From Giesbergeria sp. (GTDB lineage Bacteria; Pseudomonadota; Gammaproteobacteria; Burkholderiales; Burkholderiaceae_C): DNA of 24,392 bases. Positions within the stretch are counted from its first letter, which is position 1. Every line of letters begins with the position of its first letter. The notes under the pieces are model-generated. The model was not told the origin of the DNA. It searched no databases and saw only the letters and a program-made list of their open reading frames with translations. Where the stretch lies: NCBI GenBank assembly GCA_017998735.1, contig JAGOCN010000001.1, positions 1 through 24,392 on the forward strand, written 5' to 3'. The translations under genes were made by a program, and so were the position numbers. Positions 1-7,070 of this stretch are shown here, piece after piece.

Positions 1-100
1 TGCGGCAGGAACCGGGCAGGTCAACCACCGCTGCAAATTCTGCAACCTCGGTTGCCAAGCGCTCTGCGGCTGCATCCAGCTTGTAGGGCACAGCCAAGGA
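1..100. other. Window edge, possible partial gene, undecided
   Basis: No gene can be called firmly here. On the - strand one frame stays open to the window edge and reads like protein (YKLDAAAERLATEVAEF, then AAVVDLPGSCR). It could begin at GTG 91 or TTG 97 and run out of the window. On the + strand the overlapping frame ends at TAG 84-86 and looks like its low-complexity shadow. Another + frame ending near 103 is Cys-rich. There is too little sequence to identify a family. Confidence 0.2.
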
Positions 101-156
101 TAAAAAAGGCCTCCAGTGCTTTCGCAGTCTGCGCTGGCAGCTATCAAAATGAGAGC
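101..156 (-). repeat. Interspersed hairpin repeat, copy 1
   Basis: Read on the - strand this contains ATAGCTG, 3 nt, GCGC (131-134), 11 nt, then GCACTGGAG (119-111), GCC and a T-run. CCAGCGC and GCACTGG can pair as a 7-bp stem (one wobble) around an 11-nt loop. Five other copies in the window keep exactly the same spacing. It lies upstream of the copper cluster, pointing away from it. Confidence 0.8.
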
Positions 157-235
157 ATTGAAAATGTCTGCTGGCACAGTCGGGGCGAAAGAACCGCAGG
201 GAACTTTTGCGCCCGCGCACAAACTACCAGCGTCC

Positions 236-679
236 ATGCGCCGCATTCTTTCCTTGCTGTTGATGCTTTTGCTGGTCCTGCGCGGACTGGTGGGCACGGC
301 TATGGCGGCGGGCATGGTGCCGGTGCTGCTACCGGCAGACGGCCCGCCGCAGCCGATGATGCAGTCGGTTCAGCAGCAGGCACATTCGGTTCACCAGGCG
401 CACGCCTCGGACGCTCTGGCTGCTGCCACGCAGGCCCCTGACCAAGGCACCACGCACACCCCCTGCGCCGACCCGGCCAGCGGCCCTTGTGGCGACGCTG
501 CCACGCACGCCCACAGCCCCCTGTGCTCGGCCTGCGAAATCTGCCATTCCATGCTGCTGGTAACGCCCCAGTGGGGCAGCAACTTGCCGCACCCTGTGGC
601 AAGTGAAGTTCAACCTGGCGCCACCGCCCGGTTTACCAGCGCATCCGCCGCGCTGGCCATCAAACCCCCCATCGCCTGA
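236..679 (+). CDS. Small exported Cys/His protein, DUF2946-like
   Basis: This 147-residue protein has a hydrophobic N-terminus (MRRILSLLLMLLLVLRGL) that serves as a signal peptide or anchor. A low-complexity linker rich in His, Gln and Ala follows. It contains several His-Ala pairs, C77 and C85, and a cluster C97-x2-C100-x2-C103-H104. The Cys/His cluster and the small exported layout recall DUF2946 proteins, which often sit in copper-resistance loci of proteobacteria; their biochemical role is not established. A frame extending upstream to 116 exists, but it would run through the hairpin repeat and bury the signal peptide, so ATG 236 is preferred. As first gene of the copper cluster it may bind or sense periplasmic copper; this is inferred from context. 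Confidence 0.6.
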   Translation: MRRILSLLLMLLLVLRGLVGTAMAAGMVPVLLPADGPPQPMMQSVQQQAHSVHQAHASDALAAATQAPDQGTTHTPCADPASGPCGDAATHAHSPLCSACEICHSMLLVTPQWGSNLPHPVASEVQPGATARFTSASAALAIKPPIA

Positions 680-786
680 TCTCTGACGCCCGAAGTGCGT
701 CTTCAGCCTGCTGGTAGCACTATTTGCAGTGCCTTGCAGGCTGCAGCGCAACGCCCTGTTGCTTCGTTGTTTGTCTGGAGATCGCC

Positions 787-1215
787 ATGCGCGCCCCTTT
801 TTCGTTTCTCTCGGCTGGCCGGCTTGCCCGCCTGGCCCTGCTGGTGCCGTCCCTGGCGCTGGCACAAAACCCGCCGCCGCTGAAAGCTTTTGATTTTGCA
901 GGTGCCGCCGAGGGTGTTGCACCCACAGCGCCGCTGGTGTACCAAGGCATGGCACTACCCCGGCCAGCGCCGCAATTGGGCACACAGGACTGGCGCGCTG
1001 CCAACGCTGCCGTGGGCCAGTTTCCACGCGGCCATGCGGACATCGTGGGCTGGGAGGCCGCACAGGCCAAAGGTGGCAGCGGTGCGAATGGCGCCGCGCC
1101 GCCTGCCACTTCCGCCATGCCCATGCAGCATGGCGACCACCCCGCCATGGCACCTGCCGCCCCGTTGCACGGCGGCGCGCACCCGCATTCCATGCACCCG
1201 AAAGGCCAGCCATGA
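787..1215 (+). CDS. Small exported protein of unknown function in the copper cluster
   Basis: The product has 142 residues, with a signal peptide at about 1-26 (Arg-containing start, hydrophobic core, cut after LALA). A segment around residues 60-95 holds DWRAANAAVGQF and is the best-conserved-looking part. The C-terminus is rich in His, Met, Pro and Ala (HGDHPAM, HGGAHPHSMHP), which suits metal binding. ATG 787 follows CTGGAG at 775-780. The stop overlaps the ATG at 1212 (ATGA), so it is coupled to the frame entering the outer-membrane gene. I recall small proteins with a similar DWR-AN-VG segment next to CusC/CzcC-type genes, but no function is known to me. A periplasmic copper-binding accessory role is inference. 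Confidence 0.6.
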   Translation: MRAPFSFLSAGRLARLALLVPSLALAQNPPPLKAFDFAGAAEGVAPTAPLVYQGMALPRPAPQLGTQDWRAANAAVGQFPRGHADIVGWEAAQAKGGSGANGAAPPATSAMPMQHGDHPAMAPAAPLHGGAHPHSMHPKGQP

Positions 1216-1261
1216 GCCGTGCCGTAACACCCCACAACGCTACTGCCCTGCGCCGCCTGGA

Positions 1262-1531
1262 GCAGTTTTTTGCTGACTGGCTGCGAAGCGAGCAATGCGC
1301 CGCATACCAGCGCCGTCGGCCCTCACCCCAGCCCTCTCCCAGAGGGAGAGGGGGCAAAACCGGCAGCAGGGTCGGTCAGCGCAAAAACGCTCTGGCGCAA
1401 TTTTTTGATGAGTGGCTGCGGAGCCATGAATGCACTGCCCACCTGCAGCGCTCACCCTCAGCCCAGCCTTCTCCCAAAGAGAAAGGGGGCAAAGCCGGCA
1501 GCATGGTTGGTCAGCGCAAAAAGGCTCTGGC
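1262..1531 (+). repeat. Tandem 135-bp duplication with embedded palindromes
   Basis: Two adjacent units (about 1262-1396 and 1397-1531) align without gaps at a period of 135 nt, roughly three quarters identical by eye. Each unit contains a palindrome of the common CCCTCACCCCAGCCCTCTCCC type. In unit 1 it is a perfect 9-bp stem (1332-1340 with 1344-1352, loop AGA); in unit 2 (about 1467-1487) it has decayed. The period is 45 codons, so the frame opened at ATG 1212 stays open through both units. The end of unit 2 holds the ATG at 1503 used by the lipoprotein. Confidence 0.85.
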
Positions 1532-2936
1532 AGTGCTGCTTTCCAGCGCCGTGCTGGCAGGCTGCGTCAGCGTGTCGCCCGATGGCCTGCGCGGCGACGT
1601 GCAGGCGCTGGTGGGCCAGCGGAGCAGCATTGCCAATGCCGCCCTGCCCTCCACCGACGCCGCCACGCGAGCGCAGGCGCAGGACGCCATGCGCGGCTGG
1701 CTGGCCCAGCCGCTGACGCAAGACGCCGCCGTGCGCATTGCGCTCTTGAACAACCCCGGCCTGCAGGCGCAACTGGCCGCGCTGGGCGTGCAGGACGCCG
1801 AGCGGGTGCAGGCGCTCACGCTGCCAAACCCGCAGCTGTCGCTGGGGCGCTTTGCCAGCGGGCAGGAGCGCGAAATCGAGCGCACGCTGGCCTTCAGCCT
1901 GCTCGACCTCATCACCCTGCCGTGGCGCACCCAGCGGCAAAACGAGCAACTGCAGCAAAGCACGCTGGCCGCCGCCCAGCAGGTGCTGCAACTGGCAGCC
2001 GACACCCGCCGCGCCTGGCTGCGCGCCGTGGCCGCCGAACAGGTGGCCGGGGCGCACGAGCGCATGCACGAAGCCGCTGAAGTGGGCGCCGAACTGGCCG
2101 AACGCATGCTGCGCGTGGGCAACTGGAGCCGCCTGCAGCAGGCGCGCGAGCAGGCCGTGCTGCTGCAGGCCCGCGCCGAACTGGCCCGCGCCCGCCTGAC
2201 CGCTGCCACCGAGCGCGAGCAACTCAATCGCCGCCTCGGCCTGTGGGGCGCGCAGACCAGTTACCAGTTGGCCGACCAGTTGCCGCCCCTGCCGGCCACG
2301 CTGCAATCGGCGGATGGCATCGAAGCCACCGCGCTGCGCGAGCGCCTGGATGTGCAGGCCGCTCGCCGCCAGCTGGACCTGCAGGCCAGCCGGCAAGGAT
2401 GGGCCGGCGCTGGTGCGGTTTTTGGCGACATTGGCCTGGCCTACAGCCGCAATACCACCACCGAGCGCGCCAGCGGCGAACGTGATGTGAAACGCGGCTG
2501 GGAGCTGGACCTGCCGCTGCCACTGTTTGACTGGGGCGGCGCTGCCCGCACCGGCGCCCAGCTGGAGGTGGAGCGCAGCGCCGCGCTGCTGCAGGACACC
2601 GCTGTGCGCGCCCGCAGCGAAGTGCGCAGCGCCTGGCTGGCCTACCGAACCCTGCTGGACCTGGCGCGCCAGCAGCAAAGCGAAGTGGTGCCGCTGCAGC
2701 AGCAGATCAGCGACGAAACGCTGCTGCGCTACAACGGCATGCTGGCCAGCGTGTGGGAGCTGCTGGCCCAGGCCCGCACCAGCACATCGGCCGTGGCCAG
2801 CGCCATCGAGGCGCAGCGCGATTTCTGGCTGGCCGACACCGACCTGCAACTGGCCCTGACTGGCACATCACCGGGCACGCAGCAGGCATCTGGCCCGCGC
2901 AGCAGCGCCGCACCCTCCACACAACCAGAGCATTGA
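1503..2936 (+). CDS. TolC/CusC-family outer-membrane efflux lipoprotein
   Basis: This is an outer-membrane channel subunit of the RND/heavy-metal efflux type, which forms a trimeric barrel and periplasmic tunnel. From ATG 1503 the 477-residue product starts with a textbook lipoprotein signal (MVGQRKKALAVLLSS, then AVLAGC) and lipobox Cys21. Long Ala/Gln/Arg-rich helices follow in two similar halves, as in the OEP repeat (for example RIALLNNPGLQAQLAALGV and the later YNGMLASVWELL). The length matches CusC/CzcC. The frame is open back to ATG 1212, overlapping the previous stop, which would add a 97-residue extension made of the tandem duplication. That would bury the signal peptide, so 1503 is preferred; a GA-rich stretch at 1478-1489 could act as its ribosome site. 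No inner-membrane pump or adaptor gene is adjacent, so the partner is elsewhere. Confidence 0.85.
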   Translation: MVGQRKKALAVLLSSAVLAGCVSVSPDGLRGDVQALVGQRSSIANAALPSTDAATRAQAQDAMRGWLAQPLTQDAAVRIALLNNPGLQAQLAALGVQDAERVQALTLPNPQLSLGRFASGQEREIERTLAFSLLDLITLPWRTQRQNEQLQQSTLAAAQQVLQLAADTRRAWLRAVAAEQVAGAHERMHEAAEVGAELAERMLRVGNWSRLQQAREQAVLLQARAELARARLTAATEREQLNRRLGLWGAQTSYQLADQLPPLPATLQSADGIEATALRERLDVQAARRQLDLQASRQGWAGAGAVFGDIGLAYSRNTTTERASGERDVKRGWELDLPLPLFDWGGAARTGAQLEVERSAALLQDTAVRARSEVRSAWLAYRTLLDLARQQQSEVVPLQQQISDETLLRYNGMLASVWELLAQARTSTSAVASAIEAQRDFWLADTDLQLALTGTSPGTQQASGPRSSAAPSTQPEH

Positions 2937-2941
2937 CCCCC

Positions 2942-4345
2942 ATGAACCGTCGCAACTTTTTTGCCGGCGCGGCCACTGCCGTGGCTGCTGTGTCCGCTTC
3001 CTCAGTCAGCCGTGTGGCACTGGCCGCACTGCCCGAACCCGCCATGCAGGCCAGCGCCGAAACTGCGCCGCCCCTGCTGCCGCCCGATGGCCGGCCCTAC
3101 CGCCCGGTGGTCACGCTGAACGGCTGGAGCACGCCCTGGCGCATGAACCACAACGTCAAGGAATTCCATCTGGTGGCCGAACCCGTGGTGCGCGAAGTGG
3201 CGCCCGGCTTCATGGTCAACATGTGGGGTTACAACGGCCAGAGCCCCGGCCCGACCATCGAGGTGGTCGAGGGCGACCGGGTGCGCATCTTTGTTACCAA
3301 CCGCCTGCCCGAACACACCAGCGTGCACTGGCACGGCCAGCGCCTGCCCAACGGCATGGACGGCGTGGCGGGCCTGACGCAGCCGCACATCCAGCCGGGT
3401 AAAACCTTTGTCTACGAGTTCACGGCGCGCCGCCCCGGCACCTTCATGTACCACCCGCACGCGGACGAAATGGTGCAGATGGCGATGGGAATGATGGGCC
3501 TGTGGATCACTCACCCCAGGTTGGCCAAAGGCGCCAGGCACCCGCAGATTGCCGAGGTGCAGCGCGATTACGCCTTTTTGCTCGGCGCCTTTGACGTTGA
3601 GCCCGGCAGCCTGACGCCCAAGGTCAACACCATGACCGACTTCAACATCTGGACCTTTAACAGCCGGGTGTTCCCGGCCATCAGCCCGCTGGTGGCGCGC
3701 CAGGGCGACCGGGTGCGGGTTCGCGTGGGCAACCTGACCATGACCAACCACCCGATCCACATCCACGGCCACGAGTTCGAGGTCACCGGCACCGACGGCG
3801 GCGCAGTGCCCAAAGCGGCGCGCTGGCCCGAGGTGACCACCGACGTGGCCGTGGGCCAGATGCGCCAGGTCGAGTTCATTGCCGACGAACTGGGCGACTG
3901 GGCGCTGCACTGCCACAAAAGCCACCACACCATGGGCGCCATGGGGCACGAGGTGCCCACCATGGTTGGCGTTCAGCATGCGGGCCTGGTCGGCAAGATT
4001 CAGAAAATCGTGCCCGACTATATGGTGATGGGCGAGCGCGGCATGGCCGACATGGGCGCAATGGAGATGCCGCTGCCCGACAACACGCACCCCATGATGA
4101 CCGGCACCGGCCCGTTTGGCCCCATAGAGATGGGCGGCATGTTCACCACCCTGAAAGTGCGCGCCGGCCTGGCGGCAAACGACTGGCGCGATCCCGGCAA
4201 CTTCAACCACCCGGCGGGCACGGTGGCGCACGAATGGCAAGGCGATCCCGCCGCCATGCCGCGCCCGGCGCGCACCGACACACCGGGCACCGTCCCCGGC
4301 GCCGCCAGCGTGCGCAAACCCGCTGGCGGCGGCCACCAGCACTGA
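2942..4345 (+). CDS. Tat-exported multicopper oxidase
   Basis: The 467-residue product is a periplasmic multicopper oxidase, probably converting Cu(I) to less toxic Cu(II) at the cost of O2. A twin-arginine signal (NRRNFFAGA) opens the protein. All four copper-ligand motifs are visible: HWHG (H129, H131), YHPH (H171, H173), HPIHIHGH (H270, H273, H275) and HCH-x3-H-x4-M (H323-C324-H325, H329, M334). These supply the type 1, 2 and 3 centres. Two cupredoxin domains are apparent, followed by a Met/His-rich tail at about 361-403 and a His-ending C-terminus. It is shorter than CopA/CueO and may be of the two-domain type. ATG 2942 lies 5 nt after the upstream stop, so it is almost certainly cotranscribed with the outer-membrane gene. 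Copper detoxification is inferred from neighbours; the substrate cannot be read from sequence. Confidence 0.9.
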   Translation: MNRRNFFAGAATAVAAVSASSVSRVALAALPEPAMQASAETAPPLLPPDGRPYRPVVTLNGWSTPWRMNHNVKEFHLVAEPVVREVAPGFMVNMWGYNGQSPGPTIEVVEGDRVRIFVTNRLPEHTSVHWHGQRLPNGMDGVAGLTQPHIQPGKTFVYEFTARRPGTFMYHPHADEMVQMAMGMMGLWITHPRLAKGARHPQIAEVQRDYAFLLGAFDVEPGSLTPKVNTMTDFNIWTFNSRVFPAISPLVARQGDRVRVRVGNLTMTNHPIHIHGHEFEVTGTDGGAVPKAARWPEVTTDVAVGQMRQVEFIADELGDWALHCHKSHHTMGAMGHEVPTMVGVQHAGLVGKIQKIVPDYMVMGERGMADMGAMEMPLPDNTHPMMTGTGPFGPIEMGGMFTTLKVRAGLAANDWRDPGNFNHPAGTVAHEWQGDPAAMPRPARTDTPGTVPGAASVRKPAGGGHQH

Positions 4346-4398
4346 AGCCTGCGGCCAGAACCTCAAAACCCCAAGACCTATTTCAATCCATACCCGAC

Positions 4399-4914
4399 AT
4401 GAACACTCTTAAATTCATAGCTGTTTGCGCAATGCTGGCAAGCGCTGGAGCCTCTTTTGGCCATACAAGTGCGCCGCATGAGGGCGACGGCAACAAGGCA
4501 AACGACAGCGCTCCGGCTGAAAAGGAGCAAATGCCCTGGGGCATTGCAGGCGATGCCAAAGCGGTGCAGCGCACCCTGACGCTGCGCATGGACGACGCCA
4601 TGCGCTTCACCCCCAACCACATCGAGGTGCGCGAAGGCGACACCGTGCGCCTGCAGGTCATCAACCAGGGGAAACTGCTGCACGAGATCGTGCTGGGCAC
4701 GCAGGCGACCCTCAAAGAGCACGCCGCGCTGATGCAGAAGTTTCCCACCATGGAACACGACGCACCGTACATGGCGCATGTGGCCGCTGGTGGCCAGGGC
4801 GACATCGTCTGGCAGTTCAACCGGCCCGGCCAGTTTGACTTTGCCTGCCTGGTCAACGGGCACTACCAGGCAGGCATGACCGGCACCATCACAGTGCTGC
4901 CGCGCAACCCCTGA
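4399..4914 (+). CDS. Periplasmic cupredoxin (plastocyanin/azurin-like)
   Basis: This 171-residue type 1 copper protein has a signal peptide at about 1-21 ending near SFGH. A His/Asp/Lys-rich linker follows, then a single cupredoxin domain (about 58-168) with MDDAMRFTPNHIEVREGD at its start. The copper ligands are visible in order: H95 (LLHEIVLG), C150 (FACLVNGH), H155 and M160 (YQAGMTG). Such small cupredoxins accompany multicopper oxidases and Cus-type genes and are thought to bind or pass on periplasmic copper; CopI-type proteins are possible relatives. It starts 53 nt after the oxidase and is followed 51 nt later by the DUF411 gene. Unusually, the signal-peptide codons coincide with a copy of the interspersed hairpin repeat (about 4403-4460). 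Confidence 0.88.
   Translation: MNTLKFIAVCAMLASAGASFGHTSAPHEGDGNKANDSAPAEKEQMPWGIAGDAKAVQRTLTLRMDDAMRFTPNHIEVREGDTVRLQVINQGKLLHEIVLGTQATLKEHAALMQKFPTMEHDAPYMAHVAAGGQGDIVWQFNRPGQFDFACLVNGHYQAGMTGTITVLPRNP
4403..4460 (+). repeat. Interspersed hairpin repeat, copy 2, inside the cupredoxin signal peptide
   Basis: The order is ATAGCTG (4417-4423), 3 nt, GCGC (4427-4430), 11 nt, GCGCTGGAG (4442-4450), then a T-run. This is exactly the spacing of the intergenic copies. It aligns without gaps to the copy at 20 kb over 57 nt, at 36 of 57 positions. It is read in frame as the signal peptide. Confidence 0.65.
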
Positions 4915-4965
4915 CCCGGCAAACCACGCCAAAACCATTTCCATCCATTTCCCAAGGAGCCTGCC

Positions 4966-5562
4966 ATGACCTTTTCTTCCCACCCCGTTTCCGCTTCGCT
5001 TTCACCCGCTTTGCCTCGCAGCAGCCTGGGCCGGCGCCGCCTGCTGACGGCCCTGCCGCTGCTGGCCGCCGCCCTGGCCGCACCTCGCTTGGTGCGCGCT
5101 GCCACCGGCGCTGCCGGCACCCCCCCCGCAGCCGCTGCGGCCACCACAGCCGCTGGCACTGCCACCACCCCGGTGGAAATCTGGAAAGACCCCAGCTGCG
5201 GCTGCTGCCACGACTGGATCGAGCACATGCAGGCCAACGGCTTCAGCTTCACGGTGCACGACACCGGCAACAACGCGGTGCGCGCGCAACTGGGCCTGCC
5301 GCAAAAGCTCGGCTCCTGCCACACCGCACTGGTCGGCGGCTACCTGATCGAGGGCCATGTGCCCGCCAGCGACGTGCGCGCCCTGCTCAAGCAAAAACCC
5401 AAGGCGCTCGGCCTGGCCGTGCCCGGCATGCCGGTCGGCTCGCCCGGCATGGACGGCGAGGTGTACGGCAACCGCCGCGACCCCTACGACGTGCTGCTGG
5501 TGGCGCGCGATGGCAGCACCAGGGTGTTCAGCAGCCACAACAAAGCCAAGGCGGTGCTGTGA
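4966..5562 (+). CDS. DUF411 metal-binding protein
   Basis: This 198-residue exported protein has an Arg-rich signal (GRRRLLTALPLLAAALAA, possibly Tat) and an Ala/Thr-rich linker up to about residue 68. The DUF411 domain follows: VEIWKDPSCGCCHDW with C78, C80, C81 and H82, then SCHTA (C118, H119), YLIEGHVPASDV, and PGMPVGSPGM near 153-162. DUF411 proteins are recurrent in copper/silver resistance loci and are believed to bind metal through the paired Cys motifs; the mechanism is unproven. ATG 4966 has a strong AAGGAG ribosome site 6 nt upstream. Its stop overlaps the GTG start of the CusF-like gene, indicating translational coupling. Confidence 0.88.
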   Translation: MTFSSHPVSASLSPALPRSSLGRRRLLTALPLLAAALAAPRLVRAATGAAGTPPAAAAATTAAGTATTPVEIWKDPSCGCCHDWIEHMQANGFSFTVHDTGNNAVRAQLGLPQKLGSCHTALVGGYLIEGHVPASDVRALLKQKPKALGLAVPGMPVGSPGMDGEVYGNRRDPYDVLLVARDGSTRVFSSHNKAKAVL

Positions 5563-5966
5563 AATCGGCTGCAACCACCCCTAGCCTGATCGCCCTGCTG
5601 CTGGCCAGCGCACTGGGCGCGGCCCAGGCGCAAGCCGCGGCAGACCCGCACAACGGCCACGACACCCTCCATGCCAGCGAACCTCCAGTTGCCACCCCAC
5701 CAGCAGAGCAGGCAGCGCCAGGGCAAACCGCCATCGCCGACGACCTGAGCGAAGGCGAAATCACCCGCTGGGACCCGCGCGCCCTGAAACTGTCGCTGCG
5801 CCACGGCGAAATCAAAAACCTGGGCATGCCGCCCATGTCGATGGTGTTTCGCGTGCCGGATGCCGCCGTGGTCGGCAGCCTGAAGGCGGGTGACAAGGTG
5901 CATTTTCGTGCCGAATGGGTGAACGGCTTCTACACCGTCACGCGGGTGGAAGCGGCGGCGCAGTGA
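5559..5966 (+). CDS. CusF-like periplasmic Cu(I)/Ag(I)-binding protein
   Basis: The product has 135 residues. It starts at GTG 5559 overlapping the previous stop (GTGA), with a signal peptide at about 1-27, a His/Pro/Ala linker, and a CusF OB-fold domain (about 62-131: EGEITRWDP, KLSLRHGEIKNLGMPPMSM, FRAEWVNGFYTVTRVE). Ligand positions match CusF by spacing: H82, M93 and M95 fall on His36, Met47 and Met49. The Trp44 position, which gives a cation-pi contact to Cu(I) in E. coli CusF, is M90 here. CusF proteins hand Cu(I) or Ag(I) to the CusB adaptor; no CusB is in the window. As last gene of the copper run it ends at 5966. A short inverted repeat (GGTGC/GCACC, 5967-5980) follows without a T-run. 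Confidence 0.88.
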   Translation: MKSAATTPSLIALLLASALGAAQAQAAADPHNGHDTLHASEPPVATPPAEQAAPGQTAIADDLSEGEITRWDPRALKLSLRHGEIKNLGMPPMSMVFRVPDAAVVGSLKAGDKVHFRAEWVNGFYTVTRVEAAAQ

Positions 5967-6395
5967 GGTGCCAGGGCACCATAACAAACAGTGCATTCAT
6001 CTTTTCATCCATGCAGGCATGAAGTACCGAATGCCAGCGCTTGGAGGCGCAGCAGCCCCATCCATACCGCACGGACGCAATGGGTGGCAGGTACCAATGC
6101 GCCCGCTGACCCAGCGCCAGCGGGTGGGGCTGTAAAGGGATTTTTTCCGCCTGGATGAGGCAACTGTTGCAGGAAAAGGGGCGGCTGCAGTGTTTGTGGA
6201 TGGCGAAAGCGGTACCTGCTTGACCAAGCCGTGCAGGCTTGAGAGTACCAATGGCTGAAGCAATGAATTGGCTGGCGAATCTTTTCAGCGCGTGGGTGTT
6301 CTAAGTCCAAGGACTGGTGCATGACTGGCTCGGACCCTGAGCAGAATTCAGGCGATACAAGAAAAACGGACATTGCGCGACCCGCGTCTCAGTGC
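5967..6395. other. Intergenic stretch, nothing recognised
   Basis: This runs between the CusF-like gene and the HNH gene, whose 3' ends face each other. Short open frames exist on both strands (for example + frame 6019-6132 and - frame 6005-6373). None has a ribosome site, a family signature or convincing composition. The weak hairpin just after the CusF-like stop is the only structure seen. It may be decayed coding sequence left by insertion of the HNH islet. Confidence 0.4.
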
Positions 6396-7070
6396 TTAGC
6401 CGAAATGCTCCTCCCGATGGCAATTCGGACACAGGGCTAGTGCATTGTCCGGATGGTCGATGCCGCCGTCGGTCAGCCGCACTTTGTGGTGAACCTCTAG
6501 ATATGGCTCGTTATTGCCAGCTCTGAGGAACGGTGCACCGGCCCCGCACTTTTCGCAGACCCCCTGCGCGCGCATAAGGGCGGCTGCTACGACTGCCGGA
6601 CTGCGCTTAAATACCTTGGTCTGAGCGTAGTAGAAGTTTGGAGGCTCGCGTGGAATGTCAGCGAGTTGTTGTTGCAGCTTTGCCGGAACTGCCATCAACT
6701 TACGCACCTCATCTTCCAAAAGCGCATCTTGGACTGCAACTTGGTCAACGATGCTAGAGATGTTGGGCTTGCATTTGCTACAGAGCTTTGAGAAGTTCTT
6801 GGCGCCGTAGCCGGCCATCCATGCAAGAAGCGCACTCGGTTCATCCGAGCAAATCTTGATGTAGCTGTGACCTGTAAATGCGTCTTTGCGTGCTTTCTTG
6901 CTGTATTGCATAACAGTGGGGCAGAGTGCGGTGTGCAGTGGCATGTAAGCAGCCCTTGGGGTTTTTTCCGCGTTCAACACAAACCCATCAGGGTGTTCGT
7001 TAACCCAAGTAAGGTATTCCGATTCGCGGTTGATGAATTCTTTAAAATTTCTTGACACACTTTTTCCCAC
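6396..7070 (-). CDS. HNH endonuclease domain protein
   Basis: This 224-residue protein has a C-terminal HNH (beta-beta-alpha metal) nuclease module. C172-x2-C175 and C214-x2-C217 form the structural zinc site, and the catalytic region is EVHH (H194, H195), then N209 and H218. The N-terminal part (about 18-85: YLTWVNEHPDGFVLN, YMPLHTALC, KICSD) resembles a module I recall in front of HNH or restriction-like domains. HNH proteins of this layout cut DNA, often foreign or modified DNA, but its target is unknown. The start is uncertain: GTG 7070 is the longest, and GTG 7058 has GGGA in better position. Gene and upstream flank are clearly richer in A+T than the neighbours, which suggests horizontal acquisition as a single-gene defence islet. 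No partner methylase or second defence gene is present. Confidence 0.75.
   Translation of the reverse strand: MGKSVSRNFKEFINRESEYLTWVNEHPDGFVLNAEKTPRAAYMPLHTALCPTVMQYSKKARKDAFTGHSYIKICSDEPSALLAWMAGYGAKNFSKLCSKCKPNISSIVDQVAVQDALLEDEVRKLMAVPAKLQQQLADIPREPPNFYYAQTKVFKRSPAVVAAALMRAQGVCEKCGAGAPFLRAGNNEPYLEVHHKVRLTDGGIDHPDNALALCPNCHREEHFG

Noticed and set aside
116..235. N-terminal extension of the DUF2946-like gene from ATG 116
   Set aside because: It would be read through the interspersed repeat and place 40 polar residues before a clear signal peptide; ATG 236 is the natural start.
1458..2849. 463-codon open frame on the - strand opposite the efflux lipoprotein
   Set aside because: It is rich in Gln, Gly and Ala with no motif; the + strand frame has a lipoprotein signal and the outer-membrane efflux repeat.
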